Shown here: in pieces, positions 16,713 to 25,737 of the stretch
Layout: each line of letters opens with the position of its first letter
How positions within the stretch are numbered: the stretch's first letter is position 1
NCBI GenBank assembly: GCA_016710935.1
Contig: JADJTY010000003.1
Location: 820,236-884,235 of the forward strand
Origin: Chitinophagaceae bacterium
Lineage (GTDB): Bacteria; Bacteroidota; Bacteroidia; Chitinophagales; Chitinophagaceae
Direction: 5' to 3'
DNA: 64,000 bases
The notes under the pieces: generated by a model
Told to the model about the DNA's origin: nothing
The model's input: only the letters and a program-made list of their open reading frames with translations
The model's database searches: none
Translations under genes and position numbers: made by a program

Positions 16713-19070
16713 ATGAAAATATTTTTCTTTGTTTTGCTGTTTGTATTGGGCACGTTTACCGGTTCGGCACAAAACAAATACACCATTAGCGGATACATCA
16801 AGGATTCATTGAATGGTGAAACCCTGATAGGTGCCACCATTGCTGTGCAAGGGCAAACAAAGGGCATCAGCAGTAACCTGTACGGTTTTTATTCCATCAC
16901 ACTTGACGAAGGAAAGTATCTGCTCATCTGTACTTTTATTGGTTACCGTGTAAAAGCGGTTTCAATCGATCTGCGTGCCGATACAAAGATCAATTTTGAT
17001 GTGCTGCCAAGATCTTTCCTGGCAGAAGAAGTGGTGGTATCTACAAAAAAACGAGATGCCAATGTAAAGAATGCGCAGATGGGGAAATTTACTTTGCCCA
17101 TAGAGCAGATAAGATCTATCCCGGCATTTTTAGGGGAGGTTGATCTGCTAAAGGTCGTTCAGTTCTTACCGGGCGTACGTAATGCAGGAGAGGGTAGTTC
17201 AGGTATTTATGTACGTGGTGGCGGGCCAGACCAGAACCTGATATTGCTGGATGATGCACCGGTTTACAACACAGGCCATCTCTTTGGTTTCTTTTCCATC
17301 TTTAATGCGGATGCTATAAAAAATGTAACACTTATTAAAGGGGGTATGCCCGCTCAATATGGAGGACGCTTATCCAGTGTGCTGGATGTTTCGATGAAAG
17401 AAGGTAACAACCAAAAATTACAGGTAGATGCCGGTATTGGAGTGATCGCTTCCCGGCTATCTATACAGGGTCCGCTTAAAAAAAATAAGTCATCTTTTAT
17501 TCTATCAGGCAGGCGTACCTATATTGATGCCATTGCAAAACCATTTATAAAATCGGGCAGCCAGTTTAAAGGAAGCGGTTATTATTTTTATGACCTGAAT
17601 GCCAAGGTTAATTATATTTTTTCTGATAAAGACAGGTTGTACCTGAGTGGTTATTTTGGCCGTGATGTTTTTGATTATGTAAATGGTAAACAGAGTTTAA
17701 AGTTTAATATTCCCTGGGGAAACAGTACGGGTACCTTACGATGGAACCATGTGTTTAACAACCAGCTTTTTGGAAATACCACAGTGGTATATAACGATTA
17801 TAATTTCACCTTCAATGCCGTTCAAAATGATTTTGAATTAAAGCTAGCGTCCGGCATCAGGGATTTAAGTTTAAAGCAGGACTTTGATCTGTATCCATAT
17901 ACCGGTCACAAACTGAAGTTTGGGGGCATTTACACCTACCACAAATTCACACCTTCTGTGATCAGCGGCAAACAGGATTCTACAGTTTTTAAACCCAACA
18001 ATGCGCAAATCAAATATGCCCACGAAGCAGCGGTGTATTTGCAGGATGATTGGGAGATCAATGAAAAAATAAAAATTCATGTGGGGTTACGGTATAGTTT
18101 ATTTCAGCAGACGGGCCCTTATAAAATTTACCAGACCGATGATAATGGAAACCGCACCGACAGTACCGTTTTTGGAAGAGGCAAGGCTGTTAAAAACTAT
18201 GGTGGACTGGAGCCACGCTTTACCTTCAGGTATGCATTGGATGATGAAACTTCTGTTAAAGGATCGGTGACACGTAACATGCAATACATACACCTGGTAA
18301 GTAATGCAGGCACCACTTTGCCTACCGATATCTGGGTGCCCAGTACCTACAAGGTAAAGCCACAGATCAGCTGGCTATATGCAGCAGGCCTGTTTAAAAA
18401 CTTTAAAGATAATATGTATGAAACATCTGTAGAAGTGTATTACAAACAGATGGAGAACCAGATCGAATATAAGGAAGGGTATATACCCAGCAGCCTGGAC
18501 GATACAGAAAACTCTTTTGCATTTGGTAAAGGATGGAGTTATGGTACGGAGTTATTTGTTAATAAAACCAAGGGCCGTTTAACCGGTTGGGTCGGTTATA
18601 CATTAAGCTGGACCTGGCGCAAATTCCCCACCCTGAATTTTGGGGAAAAGTATCCGGCCAAATACGACCGCAGGCATGATATGAGTGTAGTAGCCATGTA
18701 TGAACTCAGTAATAAATGGAAATTATCTGCATCCTTTGTTTATGGTACGGGTAATTCGGCAACCTTACCACAGCGTTTTTATATAGTTGGCGGAATACTA
18801 ACGCAGGAGTATAGTCGCATTAATGAATACCGCCTTCCTTCGTATCACCGGTTGGATTTTTCAGCGATCCTCACACCGAAGAAGAACATCAAACGCAAAT
18901 GGAAAAGTGAGTGGGTGTTCAGTGTGTACAATGCCTACAACCGTAGAAATCCTTACTTCATTTACTTCGATCAAACCGGCAGCCCTTTTAACGGCACATT
19001 GGAAATACAGGCTAAACAGGTTTCTTTATTTCCGGTAATACCGGCCATAACCTGGAATGTGAAATTCTGA
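16713..19070 (+). CDS. TonB-dependent outer-membrane receptor with carboxypeptidase-regulatory-like N-terminus
   Basis: This is an energy-coupled outer-membrane transporter of 785 residues. The signal peptide ends GSAQ at about residue 20. A CarboxypepD_reg-like domain (about 23-105) has YTISGYIKDSLNGETLIGAT and YGFYSITLDEGKYLL. The plug follows, with LPGVRNAGEGSSGIYVRGG and MPAQYGGRLSSVLDV. The rest is a 22-strand-type barrel ending ITWNVKF with a C-terminal aromatic residue. There is no SusD partner nearby, so it is more likely a metal, siderophore or cofactor receptor than a glycan-import system. The adjacent DUF3347 gene hints at copper, but this is speculative. Confidence 0.9.
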   Translation: MKIFFFVLLFVLGTFTGSAQNKYTISGYIKDSLNGETLIGATIAVQGQTKGISSNLYGFYSITLDEGKYLLICTFIGYRVKAVSIDLRADTKINFDVLPRSFLAEEVVVSTKKRDANVKNAQMGKFTLPIEQIRSIPAFLGEVDLLKVVQFLPGVRNAGEGSSGIYVRGGGPDQNLILLDDAPVYNTGHLFGFFSIFNADAIKNVTLIKGGMPAQYGGRLSSVLDVSMKEGNNQKLQVDAGIGVIASRLSIQGPLKKNKSSFILSGRRTYIDAIAKPFIKSGSQFKGSGYYFYDLNAKVNYIFSDKDRLYLSGYFGRDVFDYVNGKQSLKFNIPWGNSTGTLRWNHVFNNQLFGNTTVVYNDYNFTFNAVQNDFELKLASGIRDLSLKQDFDLYPYTGHKLKFGGIYTYHKFTPSVISGKQDSTVFKPNNAQIKYAHEAAVYLQDDWEINEKIKIHVGLRYSLFQQTGPYKIYQTDDNGNRTDSTVFGRGKAVKNYGGLEPRFTFRYALDDETSVKGSVTRNMQYIHLVSNAGTTLPTDIWVPSTYKVKPQISWLYAAGLFKNFKDNMYETSVEVYYKQMENQIEYKEGYIPSSLDDTENSFAFGKGWSYGTELFVNKTKGRLTGWVGYTLSWTWRKFPTLNFGEKYPAKYDRRHDMSVVAMYELSNKWKLSASFVYGTGNSATLPQRFYIVGGILTQEYSRINEYRLPSYHRLDFSAILTPKKNIKRKWKSEWVFSVYNAYNRRNPYFIYFDQTGSPFNGTLEIQAKQVSLFPVIPAITWNVKF

Positions 19071-19125
19071 TAATGTTCTTAAATATTTACTGATAAAATT
19101 CATACTGCTTTTATATAAATAAAAA

Positions 19126-19149
19126 GCATCCCGGAAATTACCGGGATGC
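19126..19149. terminator. Terminator after the TonB-dependent receptor gene
   Basis: GCATCCCGG-AAATTA-CCGGGATGC, preceded by an A-tract, so it serves the convergent gene at 19175 as well. Confidence 0.75.
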
Positions 19150-19174
19150 CTATGTTATTATTAAAAATTGGGGG

Positions 19175-19624
19175 TTAGCGTGTAAATGTCTGGTACCGCT
19201 CAACAAAATACCCTGGAAAAGCAGGGTCGGCACCTTTTGAAACCACCGTAAACAATACATCGGTCAGGGTGATCATCGTCCAGCTGTAGGCTTTTGGAGA
19301 CGAATTGGTAACCAATGTAGAAGCACTGCCAAATTCATAGGTTCCTAAATCAGAAATAGTGCTGTTGAGTTTATATTCAAAACCTCCGTTCGCTTCAAAT
19401 CGTACAAAATTTTTGGGCTTGGGGGTTGATTTGATGATGGTATCTCTAATGAATACCCCATTTTGATAGAGCCGGAGCTGAACACGGTTGATAACCCATT
19501 CGCCTACTACCTGCTCTTCTTTTGGTACACCGGTGCTGGTATCTGCCTTGGCGCAGGAATTACTGAACACCGTGATGCAAAACAAACCTGCAATTAAACA
19601 AAGGGAGGTATAAGTAGTTTTCAT
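19175..19624 (-). CDS. Lipoprotein of unknown function
   Basis: From ATG 19624 it encodes 149 residues. The signal peptide ends in a lipobox-like FSNSC, so the mature N-terminus is probably a lipidated cysteine (C-AKADTSTG). The body has VGEWVINRVQLRLYQNG and phrases such as FVRFEANGGFEYKLN and DLGTYEFG, resembling lipocalin-like beta-strand proteins of Bacteroidota that begin VGxW; this is weak. The longer start at 19660 would precede the signal peptide without need. It lies downstream of the gene at 19670-20794 on the same strand. Confidence 0.6.
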   Translation of the reverse strand: MKTTYTSLCLIAGLFCITVFSNSCAKADTSTGVPKEEQVVGEWVINRVQLRLYQNGVFIRDTIIKSTPKPKNFVRFEANGGFEYKLNSTISDLGTYEFGSASTLVTNSSPKAYSWTMITLTDVLFTVVSKGADPAFPGYFVERYQTFTR

Positions 19625-19669
19625 TGGTAATAAAATATTGGTTGGATTAATAACGTTCAACCGGCTATT

Positions 19670-20794
19670 TTATTGCTTCGTTTTTGGCTTATGCATAAAA
19701 CGTATTACCCCGCTTTTTTGCAGATCGGATGAAATACGTACTTCATAGCGGTTATCGCCATCATTTACCACCATTAAAGCGGTATTTGGAGGAATGGTGC
19801 CCAGGTTTTCGGCATACATGATCAATTCATTCAAATCTTTTTCTTTATCAACTTCAAGCTTCAGCCGGAGGGCTTTGTCGCTCAGGCGTTTATGAGAAAT
19901 AATAAGATTGCCATTAAAGAAAAGTGAGATACTATCGCCATCTATATCGCCATTGTCGTACAGGTCAACTGTAAAGCTTGCATTGTCTATTTCAATGGTC
20001 TTGATGAGCTCACTGCTGCGTTTTTTATACGCAGCATCCGGGGTTTTAATTATAACCGGCGCGGTTTTAACTACGGGAGGAGGTTCTTCGGCAGCAACTT
20101 CCTTAGTGGGCGTATTGTTCTTTTTTTCGGCGTTGTTTTTAACAACCGGGTGTTCAACCGTTTTTTTAGTATCTTTTTTTACAACAGGCGGTGTTACTTT
20201 GGGTTGTACTTTTACAACCGGCGGCGGGGTTGGTTTGGGTGTATTTTTTACAAGAGGTGCGGCAGGTTGTACCGTTTTTGGCTTAATTACAGGAGCAGGC
20301 TTGGGGATGGGCTTATTTACATAGGCCGCATTCTTTTGCAACAGCCTGCGTGATAAAACAGTGGTTCCGAATCCACAATCACCTTCCTGGTTGGGTACGG
20401 GTACCCAGGTTCCTTCCAGCGACAGGTCGTCGCCTTTTTGAAAATAAGTTAAGCGGTGAATTTGAAAACAATTGCGGATGGTTACCGGTACATTGGTTTT
20501 GGTTCGTGCTGTTTCTTTTACTTCAATTGATTTGCTGGCCCTGTTAATGGTACCGCTTAATTTGCAAATGGTGTAATAGCGTTTTCCGCCATCGCTGAAA
20601 TACGTGTAAGAGTAGCCCGAAACCTTGTTTCCGTTGCTTTCCAGCTCCAAAACATATTCGCACCTGTCGCCACCCCAGCCCGTGTAGGAAGTACTTTTAT
20701 CTACAAATTCGCCTTTCCATTGCCCGGTAAAATTTTGAGCGGAAACCAGGTAGCCAAACAATACAAATAAAATCAGTGGTACAATTCTTTTCAT
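19670..20794 (-). CDS. Secreted protein with a proline-rich linker and the same C-terminal domain as the amidase
   Basis: A 374-residue protein with a signal peptide ending VSAQ at residue 20. An N-terminal domain (about 22-150) starts NFTGQWKGEF and looks like a beta-rich secreted domain. A Pro/Lys/Thr-rich linker (about 160-250) follows. The C-terminal domain (about 264-368) aligns with the amidase C-terminus at 541-1920: VDLYDNGDIDGDSIS against VDIYDDGEIDNDIVS, an identical NLGTIPPNTALM, and RYEVRISSDL against RHEVRLSADL. The shared module suggests a common localisation or cell-wall role. Function is unknown. Confidence 0.7.
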   Translation of the reverse strand: MKRIVPLILFVLFGYLVSAQNFTGQWKGEFVDKSTSYTGWGGDRCEYVLELESNGNKVSGYSYTYFSDGGKRYYTICKLSGTINRASKSIEVKETARTKTNVPVTIRNCFQIHRLTYFQKGDDLSLEGTWVPVPNQEGDCGFGTTVLSRRLLQKNAAYVNKPIPKPAPVIKPKTVQPAAPLVKNTPKPTPPPVVKVQPKVTPPVVKKDTKKTVEHPVVKNNAEKKNNTPTKEVAAEEPPPVVKTAPVIIKTPDAAYKKRSSELIKTIEIDNASFTVDLYDNGDIDGDSISLFFNGNLIISHKRLSDKALRLKLEVDKEKDLNELIMYAENLGTIPPNTALMVVNDGDNRYEVRISSDLQKSGVIRFMHKPKTKQ

Positions 20795-20831
20795 CCCGGC
20801 AAAGATATTTTAGATAAATTTTTCCATAGCT

Positions 20832-20839
20832 AATACTTC
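20832..20839 (+). promoter_or_regulatory. -7 box upstream of thrS
   Basis: TAAATTTG matches the -7 consensus about 158 nt before the thrS start; the presumed leader consists of the AGTCATT repeat array. Confidence 0.45.
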
Positions 20840-20859
20840 GTTAAATTTGCAGACTGGAA

Positions 20860-20984
20860 ATTAGTCATTAGTCATTAAGTCATTTGATAGCATACACCAG
20901 CCCGATTGATAGCTATAGGCAATGACGAATAACTAATGACCATTGACCAATTACTAATGATCAATAACCAATAACTAACGACTT
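20860..20984. repeat. Inverted array of AGTCATT / AATGACT-type short repeats in the thrS leader
   Basis: The left side has TTAGTCA-type units repeated three times. The right side has the complementary AATGACC, ACTAATGA and CAATAACC units. Together they can form a long imperfect stem around a degenerate CCCGATTGATAGCTATAGG core. It lies between the -7 box and the thrS start. Confidence 0.75.
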
Positions 20985-20996
20985 TCAATTAAAGAT

Positions 20997-22931
20997 ATGA
21001 TAAAGATAACATTACCCGACGGAGCTGTAAGAGAATATGAACGCGGTTCTTCTGCATTTGATGTAGCCAAATCCATCAGCGAAGGATTGGCAAGAAAAGT
21101 ATTGGCTGCCAGCATCAATGGCGAAGTGTGGGATGCACACAGGCCAATTGATACAGACGCTTCTTTAAAATTACTCACCTGGGATGATGCTGATGGTAAA
21201 GCAACTTTCTGGCATTCTTCTGCCCACCTGATGGCCGAGGCAGTGGAAGGCGCTTTTCCAGGTGTGAAGTTTTGGGTAGGACCGGCAATTGAAAAAGGGT
21301 TTTATTACGATATGGACCTGGGCGATCAAAAAATTACTGAAGAGGATCTGCTTTCGCTGGAAAAAAAGATGAATGAACTGGCGAAGCAAAAAAATCTTTT
21401 TATCCGTAAGCCAATACCCAAGGCCGAAGCGGTGCAATACTTTGCCGAAAAAGGTGATGAATATAAACTGGACCTGTTGAGTAATTTAACCGATGGTGAA
21501 ATTACTTTTTATACACAGGGAGGTTTTACGGATCTGTGCCGTGGTCCGCATATCCCCAATACCGGTTTTATAAAAGCGATTAAGCTTACCAGTATTGCAG
21601 GTGCTTATTGGAAAGGCGATGAAAAAAACAAACAGCTTACCCGTATTTATGGTGTTACTTTTCCGGAGCAGAAAGAACTGGATGAATATGTGCTGATGCT
21701 GGAAGAAGCTAAAAAACGAGACCATCGTAAATTAGGTAAGGAACTGGGCATTTTTACTTTTAATGATGATGTAGGTCCCGGACTTGCTTTGTGGCTGCCC
21801 AAGGGCACCATCATTATTGAAGAACTGGAAGCACTTGCCAAACAAACTGAAAAGGAAGCTGGTTACAAGCGTGTGGTTACACCGCATCTGGCTAAAGAGC
21901 AAATGTATTTAACCAGCGGGCATTTGCCGTATTATGCCGATAGTATGTTTCCCCCCATGAAAATGGATGGCGAAACTTATTATTTAAAACCAATGAATTG
22001 TCCGCATCACCATAAGATATTTGATGCCGAGCCCAAGAGCTATAAAGACCTGCCATACCGCATTGCAGAATACGGAACCTGCTACCGGTTTGAGCAGAGC
22101 GGTGAATTATTTGGCCTCATGCGGGTGCGTTGCCTGCACATGAACGATGCCCATATTTATTGTAGTAAAGAAGATTTTGCACAAGAGTTCAGGGCTGTAA
22201 ATGATATGTACCAGAAGTATTTTAAAATATTTGGTATTGAAAAATACGTGATGCGCCTGAGTTTGCATGATCCTGAAAAATTAGGACAGAAGTATGTAAA
22301 TGAGCCCGAACTTTGGTTAGAGACAGAGGAACTGGTAAGGAACGTGCTTATTGAAAGCAATATTCCTTATGTTGAGGTGAAAGGCGAAGGCGCATTTTAC
22401 GGACCCAAAATTGATGTACAGATCTGGAGTGCCATTGGCCGTGAATTTACACTCGCTACAAACCAGGTAGATTTTGCCCAGGGCCGCAGTTTCAAATTAA
22501 GTTTTACCAATAAAGATAACAGTCCGGAAGTGCCGCTGATCATTCACCGGGCTCCGTTGGGAACCCATGAAAGATTCATTGGATTTTTGCTGGAACATTA
22601 TGCCGGTAAATTCCCAACCTGGCTGGCGCCGCTGCAGGTAAAAATATTGCCCATCAGCGATAAGTTCATGGATTATGCAAATACAATTCTGGAAACGCTT
22701 AAAAAAGCTGATATTCGTGCTGAAATTGACGACCGTAGCGAAAAGATCGGCAGGAAGATACGTGATACAGAGATCGCCAAAGTACCATACATGCTGGTAA
22801 TTGGGGAGATGGAAATGAATGAAGGAAAGGTTGCCATCCGCAGGCAGGGAAAAGGGGATATCGGAGTTAAATTGATCGGTGAATTTGTGCAGGAGATTGC
22901 TGCGGAAATAAAAGACAGGGTATCTGAGTAA
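20997..22931 (+). CDS. thrS: Threonine--tRNA ligase
   Basis: A class II aminoacyl-tRNA synthetase of 644 residues, close to the E. coli length. An N-terminal TGS domain (about 1-60) is followed by the editing domain with H73 and H77 (HSSAHLMAEA). The catalytic core follows, with zinc-binding Cys in NCPHHHKIF and His residues in RCLHMNDAHIY and LGTHERFIG. The anticodon-binding domain (about 540-644) contains VKILPISDKFMDYA. It starts at ATG 20997 after a repeat-rich leader and precedes infC in the same direction, an order widely conserved in bacteria. Confidence 0.97.
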   Translation: MIKITLPDGAVREYERGSSAFDVAKSISEGLARKVLAASINGEVWDAHRPIDTDASLKLLTWDDADGKATFWHSSAHLMAEAVEGAFPGVKFWVGPAIEKGFYYDMDLGDQKITEEDLLSLEKKMNELAKQKNLFIRKPIPKAEAVQYFAEKGDEYKLDLLSNLTDGEITFYTQGGFTDLCRGPHIPNTGFIKAIKLTSIAGAYWKGDEKNKQLTRIYGVTFPEQKELDEYVLMLEEAKKRDHRKLGKELGIFTFNDDVGPGLALWLPKGTIIIEELEALAKQTEKEAGYKRVVTPHLAKEQMYLTSGHLPYYADSMFPPMKMDGETYYLKPMNCPHHHKIFDAEPKSYKDLPYRIAEYGTCYRFEQSGELFGLMRVRCLHMNDAHIYCSKEDFAQEFRAVNDMYQKYFKIFGIEKYVMRLSLHDPEKLGQKYVNEPELWLETEELVRNVLIESNIPYVEVKGEGAFYGPKIDVQIWSAIGREFTLATNQVDFAQGRSFKLSFTNKDNSPEVPLIIHRAPLGTHERFIGFLLEHYAGKFPTWLAPLQVKILPISDKFMDYANTILETLKKADIRAEIDDRSEKIGRKIRDTEIAKVPYMLVIGEMEMNEGKVAIRRQGKGDIGVKLIGEFVQEIAAEIKDRVSE

Positions 22932-23062
22932 AGTTTGAATTGAAATTGATTACCCGTAAAATTTGGATTAGTAACAATAAATAAATAAATTGCTAATAGC
23001 TTATCTGCAATAAAATGATATTTTTGATAAGCACAAACAACATTATAAACTAAAAACAATAA

Positions 23063-23662
23063 ATGGCATTTCCACCAAGACCCCGGGGTACCTTTAACCC
23101 CCGCTTTAAAAAAGAACAACAACAGGAACACCGCACCAACCACATGATAAGAGCACTGGAAGTGCGTTTGGTTGGCGAAAATCTGGAACCCGGTGTTTAT
23201 TCCCTTGCAGACGCAATCAAAATTTCAAAAGAACAGGAACTGGATCTGGTAGAGATTTCTCCCGGTGCCAAACCTCCCGTTTGTAAGATCATCGATTACA
23301 ATAAATTTTTGTACGAAGAGAAGAAGAAGAAGAAGGAGATGAAGGCGAAATCGAAGACCAGTGAGGTTAAAGAGATACGCTTTACACCCAATACAGATGA
23401 CCATGACTTTGAGTTTAAAGTTAAACACGCCGAAAAATTTTTGAGTGATGGAGATAAGGTGAAGGCCCACGTTCAGTTTAAAGGCCGTGCCATCATGTTT
23501 AAAGAGAGAGGTGAATTGTTATTATTAAAATTTGCTGATCGTTTAAAAGATGTGGGGGCATTGGAAGGTTTACCAAAAATGGAAGGTAAGCGTATGCTGG
23601 TGATGTTTGCGCCCAAAGCCAAACTATCTAAAAGAAAACAACAGGAAGCAGACAGGTTATAG
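23063..23662 (+). CDS. infC: Translation initiation factor IF-3
   Basis: A 199-residue initiation factor. The N-domain includes NHMIRALEVRLVGENLEPGVYS and LDLVEISPGAKPPVCKIIDYN. A Lys-rich linker (EEKKKKKEMKAKSK) leads to the C-domain with IRFTPNTDDHDFEFK and VQFKGRAIMFKERG. It starts at a plain ATG (23063), not the AUU used in enterobacteria. It lies 131 nt after thrS. The usual next genes rpmI and rplT are 7.4 kb away. Confidence 0.96.
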   Translation: MAFPPRPRGTFNPRFKKEQQQEHRTNHMIRALEVRLVGENLEPGVYSLADAIKISKEQELDLVEISPGAKPPVCKIIDYNKFLYEEKKKKKEMKAKSKTSEVKEIRFTPNTDDHDFEFKVKHAEKFLSDGDKVKAHVQFKGRAIMFKERGELLLLKFADRLKDVGALEGLPKMEGKRMLVMFAPKAKLSKRKQQEADRL

Positions 23663-23683
23663 GTTTCAAAGCATAAAAGATTT

Positions 23684-23709
23684 AAGGGAAGTTCTTGCTT
23701 CCCTTTTTT
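23684..23709 (+). terminator. infC terminator
   Basis: AAGGGAAG-TTCTTG-CTTCCCTT followed by T residues, 21 nt after the infC stop. It ends the thrS-infC unit before the normally adjacent rpmI. Confidence 0.85.
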
Positions 23710-23712
23710 AAT

Positions 23713-23940
23713 TTATAGTATTTTAATTGCCAATGAGTATATAGTATAAGTCAGGATAACCAACATGCCTATGAAATATAAGATCTGATCATATTTAGAT
23801 GGCTCCTTATGTTTATACATAAAAGAACCTTTTATAAATTCGGGGCGATAGAGCCAGATGATTCGCATTACCTGGATTGTAAGTGCATAAAAACAGCCAA
23901 TTATAATAAGAACGTTCATGATATAATTTATGTAGTGCAT
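23713..23940 (-). CDS. Small two-helix membrane protein, unknown
   Basis: A 75-residue protein with two predicted transmembrane helices (about 7-28 and 53-73), separated by a short charged loop (YKHKEPSKYDQ). The start may be MHYINY (23940) or the internal MNVLII (about 23919). Composition and a clean two-helix layout support a real gene, but no family is recognised. It is convergent with infC. Confidence 0.5.
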   Translation of the reverse strand: MHYINYIMNVLIIIGCFYALTIQVMRIIWLYRPEFIKGSFMYKHKEPSKYDQILYFIGMLVILTYTIYSLAIKIL

Positions 23941-24009
23941 AGTGATCAGGTTTATCCAAATTTACAAATAAATTAATAATAATATCTTAGCATAGCATAT
24001 TGCAAATTA

Positions 24010-24750
24010 ATGGATACCAGTTTAAACAAATACATCAGCGAAACAGGATTCTGCAGCCGCAGGGAAGCAGATAAGTATATTGAACAACTGCGTGTTACCA
24101 TCAATGGCGTGGAAGCCATGAAAGGTAACCGTGTAAAGGAAGGTGATGTAGTATTAGTAGACGGAGAATCCATTGGGAAGAAAAAGAAAACGGCTGTTTA
24201 CCTGGCTTTAAATAAACCCAAAGGCGTTACCTGTACCACCGACTTAAAAGACAAAACCAATATCATTGATTTTGTAAATTATAAAACGAGAATATTCCCG
24301 ATTGGCAGGCTTGATAAACGAAGTGAGGGGCTTATTTTTTTAACCAATGATGGAGATATTGTGAACAAAATTCTGCGTGCAGGTAACCAGCACGAAAAAG
24401 AATACATGGTAACGGTAGATAAACCAATCACCCTTGATTTTATACAGAAGATGCGGAACGGTGTTCGCATATTGGGGACTGTTACACAAAAATGTTTTGT
24501 AAAACAGGAGGGGCCAAACCGCTTTAAAATAATATTGGTTCAGGGTCTTAACCGCCAGATACGCCGCATGTGTGAGGCATTGGGTTATAATGTTGAAAGC
24601 CTTAAACGCACCCGCATTATGAACATGACCTTAAGCGGCCTGCCACCAGGCAAATGGCGCTACTTTACACCTGCAGAGATTGATACCATAAACCAGATGC
24701 TTAAAAACTCCAGTAAAACTGCAGATGGCAGTGAGGGGATGGATGAATAG
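24010..24750 (+). CDS. rluF: 23S rRNA pseudouridine synthase RluF
   Basis: A 246-residue RsuA-family enzyme that converts a specific uridine of 23S rRNA (U2604 in E. coli) to pseudouridine. An S4 RNA-binding domain (about 4-50) precedes the catalytic domain with aspartate D102 in GRLDKRSEGL. The phrases KILRAGNQHEKEYMVTVDKP, GVRILGTVTQKC and LVQGLNRQIRRMCEALGY closely match E. coli RluF rather than RluB or RluE, although the long basic C-terminal tail of the E. coli protein is absent. Confidence 0.9.
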   Translation: MDTSLNKYISETGFCSRREADKYIEQLRVTINGVEAMKGNRVKEGDVVLVDGESIGKKKKTAVYLALNKPKGVTCTTDLKDKTNIIDFVNYKTRIFPIGRLDKRSEGLIFLTNDGDIVNKILRAGNQHEKEYMVTVDKPITLDFIQKMRNGVRILGTVTQKCFVKQEGPNRFKIILVQGLNRQIRRMCEALGYNVESLKRTRIMNMTLSGLPPGKWRYFTPAEIDTINQMLKNSSKTADGSEGMDE

Positions 24751-24840
24751 TGTACTGACCACAATCATTGTATATAATAAGAGTAATCATTCCGCTCCTT
24801 TTTATATTCTCTTAAATTGTATTGCCTTAATTCGCCGGCA

Positions 24841-25737
24841 ATGTCATATAATTTGCTATATCTAAAAAAAACGTATTTGCTGTTGTGTGTGCTGTTGTTT
24901 TTTGCATTTGCTGTAAACGGGCAAACACTTACCTTATATAGTCTTCCTCCCCAGCATCAATACAGGTGGAACAGTCCGCATAGTTTACTGGTTAGCACAA
25001 TCCGTAATTACTATTCAAAATCAAAAAAACATCCACGCAGGATACTTGGCCATATGGTCATCGAATTAAAAAAAGACAGCTCTGTCTATTTAACCGGTAT
25101 GGCATCAGATGAAATGACAGATCTTAAAAGTTCAATATTAAAGGATAAGATCGGGTTGGGTGTTTTGTTTAAAGTGATAAAGGGACACCTGGAAGAAAGA
25201 ACCCTTGTGCAAAATGAATTGAAACTCAGGACTGAATATTCCAGTGTGGCATTTATAAGATTTAATATAAGCGATTCGGCCTATAATTATCTGTTGGCTT
25301 ATATCGATTCGTTTAAAGTAAAAGGCTACGACAAACTGTATAATGGCTTAAATATACCCAGGGCCGGTAAAGGTTGCGGCTGTACTGCTTTTGGCATCAG
25401 TTTGCTGGAATTGATAAATGCACTTGCTCCTGAATACAGAGATAATTGGGCAGTACAGGTTAGAGTTCCCCAAAAATTAATTGGCGAAAGCAAGCCACAA
25501 AAAAAGGTAAGCCTGCGGCGTATATTTTTCACATTCAAATGGGCGAAAGAGAAACAGCCAAACCGGCAACTTACCTTATACGAACCCTATTTAATTTATA
25601 AATGGATAAACAATATTTGGGACAATGAGCAGTATAGTTCAAAATCAGGATATCAGTATATTACAGCAGGACAGGCCAGGGGATTAGTGGTTGATTGCAG
25701 AAAATGTTTACCTGTTTTGCCTATGTTTACAAAGTAG
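24841..25737 (+). CDS. Secreted protein of unknown function with a possible permuted papain-like His/Cys pair
   Basis: From ATG 24841 it encodes 298 residues with a signal peptide ending AVNGQ. I rejected the upstream TTG at 24817. A conserved-looking histidine occurs in ILGHMVIELKKD, and a later cysteine cluster in AGKGCGCTAFGISLLEL. His-before-Cys order with a GCTAFG context resembles circularly permuted NlpC/P60-like proteins (YiiX/LRAT type), but this is only a pattern match. The C-terminus overlaps the end of the convergent ridA gene by 11 nt. Confidence 0.6.
   Translation: MSYNLLYLKKTYLLLCVLLFFAFAVNGQTLTLYSLPPQHQYRWNSPHSLLVSTIRNYYSKSKKHPRRILGHMVIELKKDSSVYLTGMASDEMTDLKSSILKDKIGLGVLFKVIKGHLEERTLVQNELKLRTEYSSVAFIRFNISDSAYNYLLAYIDSFKVKGYDKLYNGLNIPRAGKGCGCTAFGISLLELINALAPEYRDNWAVQVRVPQKLIGESKPQKKVSLRRIFFTFKWAKEKQPNRQLTLYEPYLIYKWINNIWDNEQYSSKSGYQYITAGQARGLVVDCRKCLPVLPMFTK

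Noticed and set aside
19908..20324. Plus-strand 138-residue Gly/Thr-rich open frame
   Set aside because: It is the antisense of the proline/lysine-rich linker of the secreted protein gene at 19670-20794, and its composition is explained by that.
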